42,885 nucleotides of DNA from an uncultured Lactobacillus sp. (GCA_930989465.1 CAKNLX010000007.1:1-42885), one strand, 5' to 3'; positions 18,226 through 27,181 are shown, counted from the stretch's first letter. Program-made: numbers and translations. The notes: generated by a model not told the origin, from the sequence alone.

Positions 18226-21200
18226 ATGGATAACATTCAAGTAACTCATAACAATGATAATCATCATTTCAGAATTGCTATGGATATTGCGAAAGAAGGC
18301 TCTAGCCTTTGGGATTTAACGCCTTATGTTAAGGGGCGCGTAGGTGATAATCGTTTTGGCTTACAAGTAACATGGACTTATCAAGGGCAATTAATGAATA
18401 TTGAAGGTATGAAGCCTTATATTGAAGGTAATGTTGGTCAATATTCTGTTGATGATAAGAATAATTTGCAACTTGACCCTAATTCTGGTGTTGTTCGTTA
18501 TGTTGGTGATCCTGCAGATTGTCAAGCAGGCGGTCAAGTAACATACTACTTCCCTGAGCAAATGTTTCCTAAAGAAGGTATTTTCAAAGGATACATTGGT
18601 TTACTTGATGATCGTGATGATTCAAAGAATCCTCATATTTCAGGTGTAACAGTATGGTTCAAAGTCTTGCCTGGTATTGCTGAAATGGGTCATGCTTGTG
18701 ATTACTATATCAGTGATCTTGAAAAAGCAGAAGAAATTTTTAAGGCGAAACTTAGACAACATGAAGCTGATTTTCAAAATGAAACTAACAAGGTTATTTC
18801 TGATGCAAGAAATAGTTATACTACTGAGGTAGCTAACGCACATGATGCTTTATTAGCGTTAGTTTCTCAAATTCAAGCCAATAGAGATGAACAAGCCAAT
18901 TTAAGTCAACACTTAGCAGGAACTGAACAACAAATTGAAACTCATGATGTTGTAACCAGACCAGAATTTCTAGACTTAGGCAATCGCTTAAATCAACAAG
19001 TTGCTAATTTGCGTCAAAACAAAACTTTGTACTTTCAAGATTTAGCAGAATTGCAGACTCAATATCCTAATGGAACTGACAATTTATGTGTTACATTAGA
19101 TGATAAACACTTACATGTATACGATTACGCTAATAGCGTTTGGACTGATGCTGGTGCAACTGATGTTGTGACTGCAGACCCTGCAACCAAAGACGCTATC
19201 TATACTGATTCAGCAAATTTGGCACCTGATCCTGACTTTAAAATCATGGATGGCGAATGGCTCTTTGCCAGTGACTTAGGCACGCCAAATTGGGCTTTTG
19301 AATCTAAAACGATAGATAACTCCAAAGTCATTCAAATGCACGGCTACTATAATCAAGCAACTGAAAATAACTGGAATAATACATGGTGCGTATCTCGTAT
19401 TATTAATATTGCTGGTCAAAAAATAATTAGCTTAGCTTGGGATATTAACGCAAAATCAGCAGGTCAGCCTGCTGATGCACATACGGAATTGCAACTGACT
19501 TTTCTAGATAAAAATCAAAATCAAATTGGTAAATTGGTTAATAATGTTCCTGAAAGTCAAGATGATAAGCTTCATTTATTCAAATGGGAAAAGTTAGTGC
19601 CGCCAGTAAATGCAACATTTGCAACATTTGCTGTTGTAATTCATGGTGCAGGATCAGTAAGATTTGCTCGTCCGAGATTTAATTTCAGTAAAACAGTTCT
19701 GCCATTCAATATTAAGGAACAAGCAAATCATGTTCAACTGATTAATACGCATACTAGTACTAGCAACTTAGTTCCAAATGCAAATTTAACCAATTTGGAT
19801 TTGTGGACAGTAGGTGCTGATGCTGGAAAGACTGATTTTAAACTTCAAGATAAGAAGCTTAACACATCTAATGTCATTAGATTAACGGGTCATACTCCGT
19901 CAGGCGATGCTGACTATGGCAATCAATGGCTCACCAGTTCTGAATTTAAAGTTGGTGGCTTTAAAAATATCAGTTGCAGTTGGATGATTGATAGTCATTT
20001 AGCTGATATAGCAACTGGAAATTTTGCACTAGGCTTTAATTTCTTTGATCAAGACGATAATCCACTTGCCAACGGCCCAAGATACAACATTCCACAAAAC
20101 ACTAATGGCTTCAATTTATTTACTTTTGAAAATGTTCAAGTTCCAGATAATGCCGTTTCAGCTTCAATCTATGTGCTAATTCACGGCGCTGGTTATATTG
20201 ACGTTGCTTATCCGCAAGCTAATCAAGGCGAGAGGGCACTGCCACACTCTGTTAAAATATTTTCTGATAACCATACTGGCGATAACTTGGTACCTAATGC
20301 AGCTTTAACTGACTTAAAAGACTGGCATTATGGAAATGATATTCAGAATGTCAAAATCAATCTGCTTGAGCAAACTTTTAATAATAGCCATATTGCAAGG
20401 CTATATGGTCACAAAAAAGATGAATCTAATTCTAAGGATTTTGGCAATGCCTGGTTTACTTCTGCCAACGTCAATGTGCAAAAATATCTAAAAATGAAAT
20501 CAGAATGGCTTCTGGATATCCACCTAGACGACCAAAATACTGCAGGCGTAAGTATTGCACAACAATTTTTTGATGCCAACAATAAAATTATTAAAACCGC
20601 TATAATATCGTCTCTGGACAATACAGAGACTTTCACATTGTTTAAACAAATCTGTGACGTGCCCACAAATGCTGTATATATGACCATTTATGTACTAATT
20701 AACGGTGCTGGATATGTTGACATTACCGAGCCTAGATTAAGTGGCATTGGTCGTGAGAATTTTATCTGCAAACTCGGGCTAGAATTTACAAACATTGGGA
20801 AGGATTTAGGCGGAACTGTACCATATAGAATCAATAAAGGTGTCTTCTCTTTTGATGGTTTTCATAGCGATCAGACTGAAAACAATTGGAACAATACTTG
20901 GATGTCATTTGGTGGCTTTAAGATCAATAAAAATAGCAGGTTCGTTAGTTTCGATTTATCATTAGCTGTAAAGTTTTTGCAAGGCACAGATGATAATTAT
21001 CTAAGATTGGAATTTTATGCTTATGATAATGCGGGCAATCAACTTGCTGCCCAATTTAAATCAATTAATCCAGCTAAAAATATTGATAAAATGCACCACG
21101 AATACTGGGACGGTCTATGGATACCAGACAATGCTACTAATTTTAATTTATCATTTACTTTACACAACAAAGGTACTGTTTCGATTTCTAATATTAATTA

Positions 21201-22473
21201 CAAAATTAACGATACTTACTGTGGATCTAAAATCCCACAAATATTTATCAATAATTCGAAAGATTTGGATAATAATTGGCAAAATGCTCAATTTAGGTTT
21301 ATTGATGGTTCAAGAACTTTAGATGGTTATCTGCAATTAGCTATTCAAGGCGACAGCTCACGAACGTATCCAAAGAAGAATTTCAAGACAAAATTCTTTA
21401 CAGATAGCAACTGCGAGGAAAAGCTCAAGTGGAAGCCAAAAGCCAACTGGCAAGCTAATAACAAATTCAACTTTAAAGCAAACTGGATTGATGCTACACA
21501 AGCCCGCAACTTAGTTAATGCACAAATGATTGAAAAAGCCACAGCAAGTACGCCAATGGAAAAACTGGATGAGACTAAAGCTCTGCTGGATACACAAGGA
21601 CTTGGTCAGATGGAGGGCTTCCCTGTAGAGGTATATCTAGCAGATGGATATTATGGATTATTTACATTAAACACTAAAAAAGATGATAAAACCTTTGGTA
21701 TGGATAACAATAATCCAAAGCATGAAGTTATATCTGTTGAATTAGCAGATCAAGTTTTTAGAGATCCTAAAGCTACAATCGATGAAAAGAATTATTTAAC
21801 TGAAATCCACGATGCACCTTCAGCAAATGTTAGAAGTAACTTTGAAAAGCTAGTTCAATTCATCAATCAATCTACTCCTGATGATTTTGTAAAGCATTTA
21901 GGAGATTATATTGATGTTAAATCGTGCATCAATACAATGCTTTATGGAATTTTGTCAAAGGAATATGACTACTACAATAAATCTTATTTGCTTTGTACAT
22001 GGAATGATGGTGCATACTTTTACATGGTCCCTTACGACTTAGACAGTACGTGGGGATTATATTGGGACGGATCACGAATTGTAGAGGATGGAAACGATCC
22101 ATTGTTTGACTTTGAAGGATTAGTGAAAGACCCAAATCGAGACAGTTTTATTAGTAATCACGGGCAAAATAGATTGTTTGAACGAATTTATGAACACTTT
22201 AAACCAGAAGTTAAGAAACAATATGATTTGCTGAGATCAACTGTTTGGAAAAATTCGGATATTATTCAAGCCTTTAAACACTTTATTGACGAAATTCCAG
22301 AAACAGCTTTTGAACATGAACAGCAAAAATGGACTGCTTTACCGAGTGCAAAAATTACTGATTTTGCTCAAATTCAAAACTTCATTATTCAGCGTGGAAA
22401 TGCAATGGATGACTTTATGAACAACCATTTTCTAGCACAACCTGTCGAGCCAAAGAAGGATAGTGACAAATAA
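18226..22473 (+). CDS. baseplate/receptor-binding protein: BppU-like N-terminus, four tandem modules, CotH kinase-like C-terminus
   Basis: 1415 aa, likely the host-recognition device. Residues 1-155 resemble the BppU N-terminal domain that anchors baseplate upper proteins on Dit/Tal (FRIAMDIAKEGSSLWDLTPY, GVTVWFKVLPGIAEMG). ~160-250 is coiled coil. ~255-325 is a small collar (LAELQTQYPNGTDNLCVTLD). Then four homologous ~150-aa beta modules start at N331, N514, N687 and N845. Residues ~1000-1400 match the CotH spore-coat kinase fold: RTYPKKNFKTKF (1046-1057, the Lys-rich nucleotide strand), an Asn/Lys-rich segment FKANWIDATQARN, then PYDLDSTWG with D1271 and D1273 as the metal-binding pair. 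CotH proteins are known protein kinases. Kinase action here is inference. Confidence 0.85.
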   Translation: MDNIQVTHNNDNHHFRIAMDIAKEGSSLWDLTPYVKGRVGDNRFGLQVTWTYQGQLMNIEGMKPYIEGNVGQYSVDDKNNLQLDPNSGVVRYVGDPADCQAGGQVTYYFPEQMFPKEGIFKGYIGLLDDRDDSKNPHISGVTVWFKVLPGIAEMGHACDYYISDLEKAEEIFKAKLRQHEADFQNETNKVISDARNSYTTEVANAHDALLALVSQIQANRDEQANLSQHLAGTEQQIETHDVVTRPEFLDLGNRLNQQVANLRQNKTLYFQDLAELQTQYPNGTDNLCVTLDDKHLHVYDYANSVWTDAGATDVVTADPATKDAIYTDSANLAPDPDFKIMDGEWLFASDLGTPNWAFESKTIDNSKVIQMHGYYNQATENNWNNTWCVSRIINIAGQKIISLAWDINAKSAGQPADAHTELQLTFLDKNQNQIGKLVNNVPESQDDKLHLFKWEKLVPPVNATFATFAVVIHGAGSVRFARPRFNFSKTVLPFNIKEQANHVQLINTHTSTSNLVPNANLTNLDLWTVGADAGKTDFKLQDKKLNTSNVIRLTGHTPSGDADYGNQWLTSSEFKVGGFKNISCSWMIDSHLADIATGNFALGFNFFDQDDNPLANGPRYNIPQNTNGFNLFTFENVQVPDNAVSASIYVLIHGAGYIDVAYPQANQGERALPHSVKIFSDNHTGDNLVPNAALTDLKDWHYGNDIQNVKINLLEQTFNNSHIARLYGHKKDESNSKDFGNAWFTSANVNVQKYLKMKSEWLLDIHLDDQNTAGVSIAQQFFDANNKIIKTAIISSLDNTETFTLFKQICDVPTNAVYMTIYVLINGAGYVDITEPRLSGIGRENFICKLGLEFTNIGKDLGGTVPYRINKGVFSFDGFHSDQTENNWNNTWMSFGGFKINKNSRFVSFDLSLAVKFLQGTDDNYLRLEFYAYDNAGNQLAAQFKSINPAKNIDKMHHEYWDGLWIPDNATNFNLSFTLHNKGTVSISNINYKINDTYCGSKIPQIFINNSKDLDNNWQNAQFRFIDGSRTLDGYLQLAIQGDSSRTYPKKNFKTKFFTDSNCEEKLKWKPKANWQANNKFNFKANWIDATQARNLVNAQMIEKATASTPMEKLDETKALLDTQGLGQMEGFPVEVYLADGYYGLFTLNTKKDDKTFGMDNNNPKHEVISVELADQVFRDPKATIDEKNYLTEIHDAPSANVRSNFEKLVQFINQSTPDDFVKHLGDYIDVKSCINTMLYGILSKEYDYYNKSYLLCTWNDGAYFYMVPYDLDSTWGLYWDGSRIVEDGNDPLFDFEGLVKDPNRDSFISNHGQNRLFERIYEHFKPEVKKQYDLLRSTVWKNSDIIQAFKHFIDEIPETAFEHEQQKWTALPSAKITDFAQIQNFIIQRGNAMDDFMNNHFLAQPVEPKKDSDK
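19216..21200 (+). repeat. four tandem protein modules in the baseplate protein
   Basis: The encoded modules share a pattern: an NLxPx start, a central WL/WxS strand (NTWCVSRI, NQWLTSSE, NAWFTSAN, NTWMSFGG), a fluid FxFFDxxxN strand, VPxNA before the last sheet, and a closing VLIHGAGYIDVAxP-like strand (VVIHGAGSVRFARP, VLIHGAGYIDVAYP, VLINGAGYVDITEP, TLHNKGTVSISN). Module 4 is the most diverged. The pattern suggests carbohydrate-binding jelly rolls made by internal duplication. Confidence 0.8.
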
Positions 22474-22874
22474 TGAGGCAAAAGCTAAAAAGTATTTTTC
22501 CTTTATCGCACCCACAACACATCATTCTGGGTCTTGCTTTAATCGGTATAGGCTTAATCCTCATTTGCAATGATTACTATTACTTTTGGCCACCGCAGGT
22601 TGCTTGGGTCTTAAACGATGATCTTTGTGGAGGACTGGGAGTAGTATTCGGAGTCATGACTATTAGATGGGCGTTAAAGGACAGCAATTCAATTAGAGTT
22701 AATCGCAATTTGCTATTTTTTAGTGCATTCTTTTGGTGTTTTGAAGCGACTGCAGAGTTCATTCACGCTTCAGTTAAACCTAACGCCTACATGTTAACTG
22801 CAGGAGTTGCGGAACTGGGATTATTCCTATTCACACTTTCAATCATTGACAAGAGCAAGAAACACAATTACTAG
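22473..22874 (+). CDS. phage membrane protein, four predicted helices
   Basis: 133 aa; its ATG shares one base with the previous stop. Four hydrophobic stretches: residues ~18-34 (ILGLALIGIGLILIC), ~47-66, ~79-98 (NLLFFSAFFWCFEATAEF) and ~107-125. No known catalytic motif. Position at the entry of the lysis cassette suggests an auxiliary lysis or superinfection protein, but I do not recognise a family. Confidence 0.65.
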   Translation: MRQKLKSIFPLSHPQHIILGLALIGIGLILICNDYYYFWPPQVAWVLNDDLCGGLGVVFGVMTIRWALKDSNSIRVNRNLLFFSAFFWCFEATAEFIHASVKPNAYMLTAGVAELGLFLFTLSIIDKSKKHNY

Positions 22875-22889
22875 AGGAGGTGGTGCTTT

Positions 22890-23159
22890 ATCAATGACTT
22901 ATTTAGAGCACTGCCTTACTTGGGTGGTATAGGCGGATTCTTAATTGCAATCTGGAGATGGATCTTCAAGGCCTTGGTTGAGGAGCGAGACCATTATAAA
23001 AACTTAAGCGATAAGAAAGATCAAGAAATTGATCAGTTAAAAGACGAAGTCCTTAAGCTCAAAGAGCTGGACTATCAGCAGAAAATATTAATTAACAATT
23101 TAAAAGCACCTGACGCAAAGTCGGGTGCTTCTTTTAGTGGAAAGGATAATCAAAAATGA
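22890..23159 (+). CDS. small membrane-anchored coiled-coil protein, probable lysis accessory
   Basis: About 89 aa if started at ATC 22890, or 79 aa from TTG 22920. The frame is open from 22875 and a near-perfect AGGAGG sits at 22875-22880, 9 bases before ATC, whereas TTG 22920 is 39 bases away from it. The upstream codons encode NDLFRALPY, which looks like real protein. One membrane helix (LGGIGGFLIAIWRWIF) is followed by a charged coiled coil (ERDHYKNLSDKKDQEIDQLK), similar in layout to XhlA-type lysis accessories but with the membrane segment at the N-terminus. The 3' end carries a terminator-like hairpin. It overlaps the holin gene by 4 bases. Confidence 0.6.
   Translation: MNDLFRALPYLGGIGGFLIAIWRWIFKALVEERDHYKNLSDKKDQEIDQLKDEVLKLKELDYQQKILINNLKAPDAKSGASFSGKDNQK
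23105..23134 (+). terminator. terminator-like hairpin inside the gene before the holin
   Basis: A 10-bp stem with one G-T pair (AGCACCTGAC at 23105-23114 with GTCGGGTGCT at 23120-23129), a 5-nt loop and TTCTTTT. It is translated as part of the small coiled-coil protein. It would attenuate transcription into holin and lysin unless ribosomes or an antiterminator prevent folding. Confidence 0.5.
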
Positions 23160-23602
23160 CAATTAAAGATTGGATTGAAGTGGGCTTTTTAGCTTCATGG
23201 ATTGTATGCTTAATTGGTGTGGGCGTTATGTCGCATCTACACTTTAAAAATAAGAAAGCTGAAAATTATCGTGTTGCTGCGCTTCATGCAATGCAAAAAT
23301 GGGTGGCATTCTATGACAAAGAAGACTTAGACAATCCTGAAAAAGCTAATGGTGCTTTGAATGATGCAGTTAAGGAACTAAATTCCAAGGGCTACAAGGT
23401 AACTGATCAGCAAGCTAGAGACTTAGAAGCTTTACGTGAATGGGTATTAACTCAATTGCGTATGAAGCAAGCTCAATCAGGTGTGGAAGATGTAGGAATT
23501 GCTAAAGATGTGCCAGCTGATGACATCATTAGTCCGGTTGACCAGCTTCCTAAGACTGATACAGCAGCTGTAACCACTGAAGGTGATACTGATGGCAAAT
23601 AG
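23156..23602 (+). CDS. phage holin, LLH family
   Basis: 148 aa. One N-terminal membrane helix (residues ~8-27, VGFLASWIVCLIGVGVM) is followed by a charged helical cytoplasmic domain with the conserved AENYRVAALHAMQKWV and DQQARDLEALREWVLTQL segments of the LLH holin family. It would form membrane lesions that end the lytic cycle and release or activate the lysin encoded next. ATG has AAAGGATAATC upstream. It overlaps the previous gene by 4 bases and the lysin by 11. Confidence 0.85.
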   Translation: MTIKDWIEVGFLASWIVCLIGVGVMSHLHFKNKKAENYRVAALHAMQKWVAFYDKEDLDNPEKANGALNDAVKELNSKGYKVTDQQARDLEALREWVLTQLRMKQAQSGVEDVGIAKDVPADDIISPVDQLPKTDTAAVTTEGDTDGK

Positions 23603-24479
23603 AGAATATCTGGTTGATGTTGCAGCATATCAACCTAGTTCAATGACGGTTTATCATAAAGCTGGTGCAAAGGGCATCATTGCTAAATTAACTGAAGGCA
23701 CTTGGTATAAAAGTCCTGTAGCATTAGCACAGATTAAGTCAGCACATGCTAATCATATGTATGTCCATGCTTATCACTATGCAGAGTTTGGGCACTCAGT
23801 AAGTAAAGCTAAGGCTGAAGGCAAAGTGTTTGTTCGACGCGCTGAATATGTCGGAATTAGCAAAAAAAGATTCCTTGGTTGTGATTGGGAAACAGGCAGT
23901 GGCAATAATGTAAATGGCAGTAAATCTGCTAATACTAAGGCCATTTTGGCTTTTATGGATGTATGTGCTAAAGCAGGCTATAAAGTTTTACTTTACTCAG
24001 GCGCTAGCTTGCTTAGAAACAACATTGATACTAAGCAAATTGTAAAGAAGTATGGTACCTGCATCTGGGTAGCATCTTATCCAACTGATTATGCTACTGA
24101 GCCTAACCTTAACTATTTTCCTTCAATGGATGGTGTAGCTATTTGGCAATTTTGTGATAATTGGAGAGGTCTCAATGTTGACGGAAATATCAGCTTGATT
24201 GATCTCCACAAAGAAACTACGACTGTGCATAAGACAATCAAGCCGATTGAAAAGCCTAAGCCAAAGCCAGAAAAGAAAACTGGTGTAGTATATGCGCCTG
24301 TGATTAACCATAATCCTAACTGGATGATCCAGTTGATGGATGGTACTGGTCATTATACTGGTAAGTACATCAAGACAAATACGAGATGGAAATATTTCGA
24401 CGTGAAGACGATTAAAGGTATGAAATGTTATAAGCTAGGCACCGACAAGCAATGGGTACCAGCTAAGTTTTGTAAATAA
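23592..24479 (+). CDS. phage lysin, GH25 lysozyme with C-terminal SLAP-like domain
   Basis: 295 aa endolysin cutting the glycan strand (N-acetylmuramidase). The GH25 domain spans residues ~5-200, with catalytic D9 (LVDVAAYQ) and the D98-W99-E100 motif (GCDWETGSGN). A Pro/Lys linker (PIEKPKPKPEKK) leads to a C-terminal ~65-residue module ending CYKLGTDKQWVPAKFC, which resembles the SLAP cell-wall-binding domain of lactobacilli. No signal peptide, so export depends on the holin. ATG 23592 with GAAGGTGAT upstream is preferred to GTG 23583. The catalytic domain closely resembles the host lysozyme at 39,899-41,056. Confidence 0.93.
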   Translation: MANREYLVDVAAYQPSSMTVYHKAGAKGIIAKLTEGTWYKSPVALAQIKSAHANHMYVHAYHYAEFGHSVSKAKAEGKVFVRRAEYVGISKKRFLGCDWETGSGNNVNGSKSANTKAILAFMDVCAKAGYKVLLYSGASLLRNNIDTKQIVKKYGTCIWVASYPTDYATEPNLNYFPSMDGVAIWQFCDNWRGLNVDGNISLIDLHKETTTVHKTIKPIEKPKPKPEKKTGVVYAPVINHNPNWMIQLMDGTGHYTGKYIKTNTRWKYFDVKTIKGMKCYKLGTDKQWVPAKFCK

Positions 24480-24560
24480 TGATATACTAGTGGTACTGGG
24501 GAGAAAGTCCCTTTATTTATATCTTCTAAGCTTCTAAAGAAGCGAATTAAAATGCATTTT

Positions 24561-24604
24561 AAGAGCCACTCTGGAGGATTTGTCCTCTGGGGTGGCTCTT
24601 TTTG
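24561..24604 (+). terminator. terminator of the prophage late operon
   Basis: A strong GC-rich stem: AAGAGCCAC at 24561-24569 with GTGGCTCTT at 24592-24600, extended inside by GGAGGA/TCCTC, then TTTTTG. It lies 82 bases after the lysin stop and should end late transcription. Confidence 0.85.
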
Positions 24605-24686
24605 TGTCTTAAATTGTATAAATATAGTGTTGAGACGTGGATTCTACGGTCTTCTAATTATTTTTTATGTATGATGGGGTAAGGAT

Positions 24687-24845
24687 ATTGTTTTTGATGA
24701 TGATTATTATGTAGTCGACTATGTTAATTCCGTGTACGTAGAGATCGTCCAAGATAGTTTAGGTAGAAAACTATTAGAAAATGAATTCGATATTGCTAAT
24801 GACGTTCTATTGTGTGCTGGGTTAAAAGTGGTAAAATTAAGTTAG
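24687..24845 (+). pseudogene. short acidic reading frame lacking a standard start
   Basis: 52 codons reading FDDDYYVVDYVNSVYVEIV and ending DVLLCAGLKVVKLS. The frame has no ATG/GTG/TTG; its first possible start is ATT after GGGGTAAGGAT. In the adjacent frame an ATG at 24667 encodes MYDGVRILF and meets it at a run of five T (24691-24695), so one base change in that run would join them into a ~60-aa protein. Either a frameshifted small gene or a remnant left at the prophage junction. Family unknown. Confidence 0.35.
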
Positions 24846-24867
24846 TCGAGGAAGACGATATACAAAA

Positions 24868-24896
24868 AGCTCATCCTGAAAAGGGTGGGCTTTTTT
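24868..24896 (+). terminator. intrinsic terminator
   Basis: Nine-pair stem with two G-T pairs (AGCTCATCC at 24868-24876 with GGGTGGGCT at 24883-24891), loop TGAAAA, then TTTTTT. It follows the short acidic frame at once, which supports that frame having once been, or being, a transcribed gene. Confidence 0.75.
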
Positions 24897-25055
24897 ACGT
24901 AAAAAATACGTAAATTTTCTGATATTGAGTGATGTTATATGATACTATAATTTCTAAAAATGCTGATTTGAAAGTGCATAAAAGTGCATGAAATCAGTAT
25001 GTTAGACACCAGTGATCATAGTAATTTACAAGTAAAAATAAAATATTGATAAATA

Positions 25056-25090
25056 AAGAGAGTATGATTTATTTCGTACTCTCTTATTTT
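25056..25090 (+). terminator. intrinsic terminator before the host operon
   Basis: Perfect 9-bp stem AAGAGAGTA (25056-25064) with TACTCTCTT (25077-25085), extended by three inner pairs, followed by ATTTT. It probably served the gene that stood left of the host operon before prophage insertion, or shields the operon from prophage transcription. Confidence 0.7.
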
Positions 25091-25099
25091 GATGGTTTT

Positions 25100-25108
25100 T
25101 GATACAAT
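25100..25108 (+). promoter_or_regulatory. extended -10 promoter of the fhs-lspA-rluD-carAB operon
   Basis: TG at 25100-25101, one base, then TACAAT at 25103-25108. No good -35 is visible at the expected distance, which extended -10 promoters can tolerate. It is the first promoter-like signal after the last terminator and precedes the EbsA-like gene by 37 bases. Confidence 0.55.
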
Positions 25109-25145
25109 AAGAAAAGGAATAAATGATATGTAGGGTGTGATCTAA

Positions 25146-25508
25146 ATTCTAAAATCTAAACGGCATTTTATATTTTTAGGAACAATTGGAGTAATTTATT
25201 ACTCATGGCTTTTAATCGTTCTGTTGACAGCTTTTATTTTGGGTTATGAAGGAAATAAAGCAATTAATATTCCTGGAATGGTAGTCGGATTCATTTTTAT
25301 TGTTTTGTTAGTGTATACATGGTTGTATTCATTTTTCGAAAATAGTAAAAATAAATATTTACTTAAATTGCCATACAGAACTCAAATTAAGGTAAGTAAA
25401 CCAGTTTTAATTGCAAAATGGCGTATATTTGAAATTTATCGATTAAAAAGTGAATTTCAAAGCTATTCTGTTTTAGTTTTTTCAAGAAAGAAGAATAAGC
25501 ATAGATGA
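25146..25508 (+). CDS. EbsA-like small membrane protein, apparent ATT start
   Basis: 120 aa if read from ATT 25146. The frame is closed by TAA at 25143, and the next standard start (TTG 25224) would cut off [19 protein letters not shown], which is half of the first membrane helix. AGGGTGTG lies 6 bases before the ATT, a good ribosome site. Two membrane helices (~residues 8-32 and 42-62) are followed by a basic C-terminal domain ([14 protein letters not shown]). The IIYWSW-like IYYSW motif and size suggest the EbsA family of lactic acid bacteria; this is a tentative match. Its stop overlaps the fhs start (ATGA), so it leads the operon. Confidence 0.6.
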   Translation: MLKSKRHFIFLGTIGVIYYSWLLIVLLTAFILGYEGNKAINIPGMVVGFIFIVLLVYTWLYSFFENSKNKYLLKLPYRTQIKVSKPVLIAKWRIFEIYRLKSEFQSYSVLVFSRKKNKHR

Positions 25509-27181
25509 AATCAGATATTGAAATTGCACAAGAAACTAAAGAGTTACCAATTAATGAAATTGCCGCAAAGGTTAATTTAAAAGAAGATGATCTAGAACCA
25601 TATGGTTATGATAAGGCTAAGATCAATTGGCAAGCTATTAATCGCATTTCCCAAAACAAAAAATTAGGAAAGTTAATTTTAGTAACTTCTATCTCGCCAA
25701 CACCAGCTGGAGAAGGAAAATCTACTATTACTATTGGTTTAGGTGATGCTATCAATAATCAATTGCATAAAAATACAATGATTGCTCTGCGTGAACCATC
25801 AATGGGTCCTGTTTTTGGACTTAAAGGTGGTGCAACCGGTGGTGGTATGGCACAAATTATTCCGATGGAAGACATTAATTTACACTTTACTGGTGATATG
25901 CACGCTTTAACTGCAGCGATTGATACATTAGCTGCATTAGTAGATAACTATATTTATCAGGATAATAGTTTAAATATTGATCCAGAACGAATTCTTTTGA
26001 AACGCGGTTTAGATGTTAATGATCGTGCTTTGAGAAATATTACAGTTGGGCAAGGCTCTAAGTTTAATGGCGTTGAGCATAAATCAAGTTTTGCAATCAC
26101 TGTAGCCAATGAATTGATGGCTATTTTATGTTTAGCAACAGATATTGATGATTTGAAAGCTAGAATTGGTGATATGCTTGTTGGTTATACCAAAGATGAT
26201 CAACCAGTTTATGTTAAGCAACTCGGTTTTCAAGGTGCAATTGCTGCATTACTTTCTAATGCATTAAAGCCAAATTTAGTTCAAACGCTTGAGCATACTC
26301 CTGCACTAGTTCATGGTGGTCCGTTTGCAAATATTGCACATGGGGCTAACTCGGTTATTGCTACTAATCTTGCCCTACATTTAAGCGATTATGTTTTAAC
26401 TGAGGCAGGCTTTGGTAGTGATCTCGGTGGTCAAAAGTTTATGGATTTTGTATCTAACCACTTGGACAAAAAGCCAGATGCAGCGGTTGTTGTTGCAACT
26501 GTTCGTGCGCTTAAATATCAAGCTTTAGGAAAGACCGACAATCTGGATGAAGAAAATCTTGCTGCTTTGAAGGCTGGATTTAAGAATTTAGAGCGTCATA
26601 TGAATAATATGCGTTCATATAATGTGCCGGTGGTTGTGTTAATTAATCAATTTGCAACAGATACTGAGGCAGAACTTGATTTGCTTAAAAAGTTAGTTGA
26701 AGAACAAGATATTCCAGCTGAGGTAGTTACTTACCATGATGATGGCTCTAAAGGCGGAATTGAAGCTGCACAAACAGTAATTGATTTAGCCGATTCTGGT
26801 AAGGCTAAAGTAGTATCAACTTATGATGAAGATGATGATGTCAAAACCAAAATTGAAAAGGTAGCTACTAAAATTTATCATGCTAGCGGAGTGGAATATA
26901 CAGAAAAGGCTGATAAACAAATTAATGAGCTAACCAAGTTAGGCAAGGAAAAGTTGCCAGTAATTATTGCTAAGACACAATATTCGTTTAGCGATGATAA
27001 GAAGCAATTAGGTGCTCCAACTGATTTCAAGTTGCATGTGAAAGGAATCAGTTTGAAAAATGGAGCTCGTTTTATTGTTGTAACTACGGGACATGTATTG
27101 GATATGCCAGGCTTGCCTAAGCATCCTGCAGCTTTGGATATCGATGTTGATAATAATGGCAAGATTAGTGGGTTATTTTAA
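25505..27181 (+). CDS. fhs: formate-tetrahydrofolate ligase
   Basis: 558 aa, normal length. Makes 10-formyl-tetrahydrofolate from formate, THF and ATP in the cytoplasm, feeding purine synthesis and fMet formation. The ATP loop TPAGEGKST is at residues 66-74. Next comes [20 protein letters not shown] (~98-117) and the conserved [15 protein letters not shown]. The C-terminal part ([26 protein letters not shown]) is also conserved and all key motifs are present. Coupled to the EbsA-like gene by an ATGA overlap; lspA follows after 6 bases. Confidence 0.97.
   Translation: MKSDIEIAQETKELPINEIAAKVNLKEDDLEPYGYDKAKINWQAINRISQNKKLGKLILVTSISPTPAGEGKSTITIGLGDAINNQLHKNTMIALREPSMGPVFGLKGGATGGGMAQIIPMEDINLHFTGDMHALTAAIDTLAALVDNYIYQDNSLNIDPERILLKRGLDVNDRALRNITVGQGSKFNGVEHKSSFAITVANELMAILCLATDIDDLKARIGDMLVGYTKDDQPVYVKQLGFQGAIAALLSNALKPNLVQTLEHTPALVHGGPFANIAHGANSVIATNLALHLSDYVLTEAGFGSDLGGQKFMDFVSNHLDKKPDAAVVVATVRALKYQALGKTDNLDEENLAALKAGFKNLERHMNNMRSYNVPVVVLINQFATDTEAELDLLKKLVEEQDIPAEVVTYHDDGSKGGIEAAQTVIDLADSGKAKVVSTYDEDDDVKTKIEKVATKIYHASGVEYTEKADKQINELTKLGKEKLPVIIAKTQYSFSDDKKQLGAPTDFKLHVKGISLKNGARFIVVTTGHVLDMPGLPKHPAALDIDVDNNGKISGLF

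Larger units (their letters stand above)
24604..25099. other. prophage/host junction without an intact gene
   Basis: About 500 AT-rich bases between the late terminator and the host operon promoter. It holds a short start-less reading frame (24,687-24,845), two further terminators, and an inverted repeat CTGATTT/AAATCAG at ~24,963-24,997 enclosing two copies of AAGTGCAT. The attachment site attR should lie here or close by, but the matching attL is outside the window and no tRNA end is visible. Confidence 0.5.

Noticed and set aside
24480-25100. tRNA gene as prophage attachment site
   Set aside because: No T-arm GTTCGAATC-like box or cloverleaf could be found in the junction.
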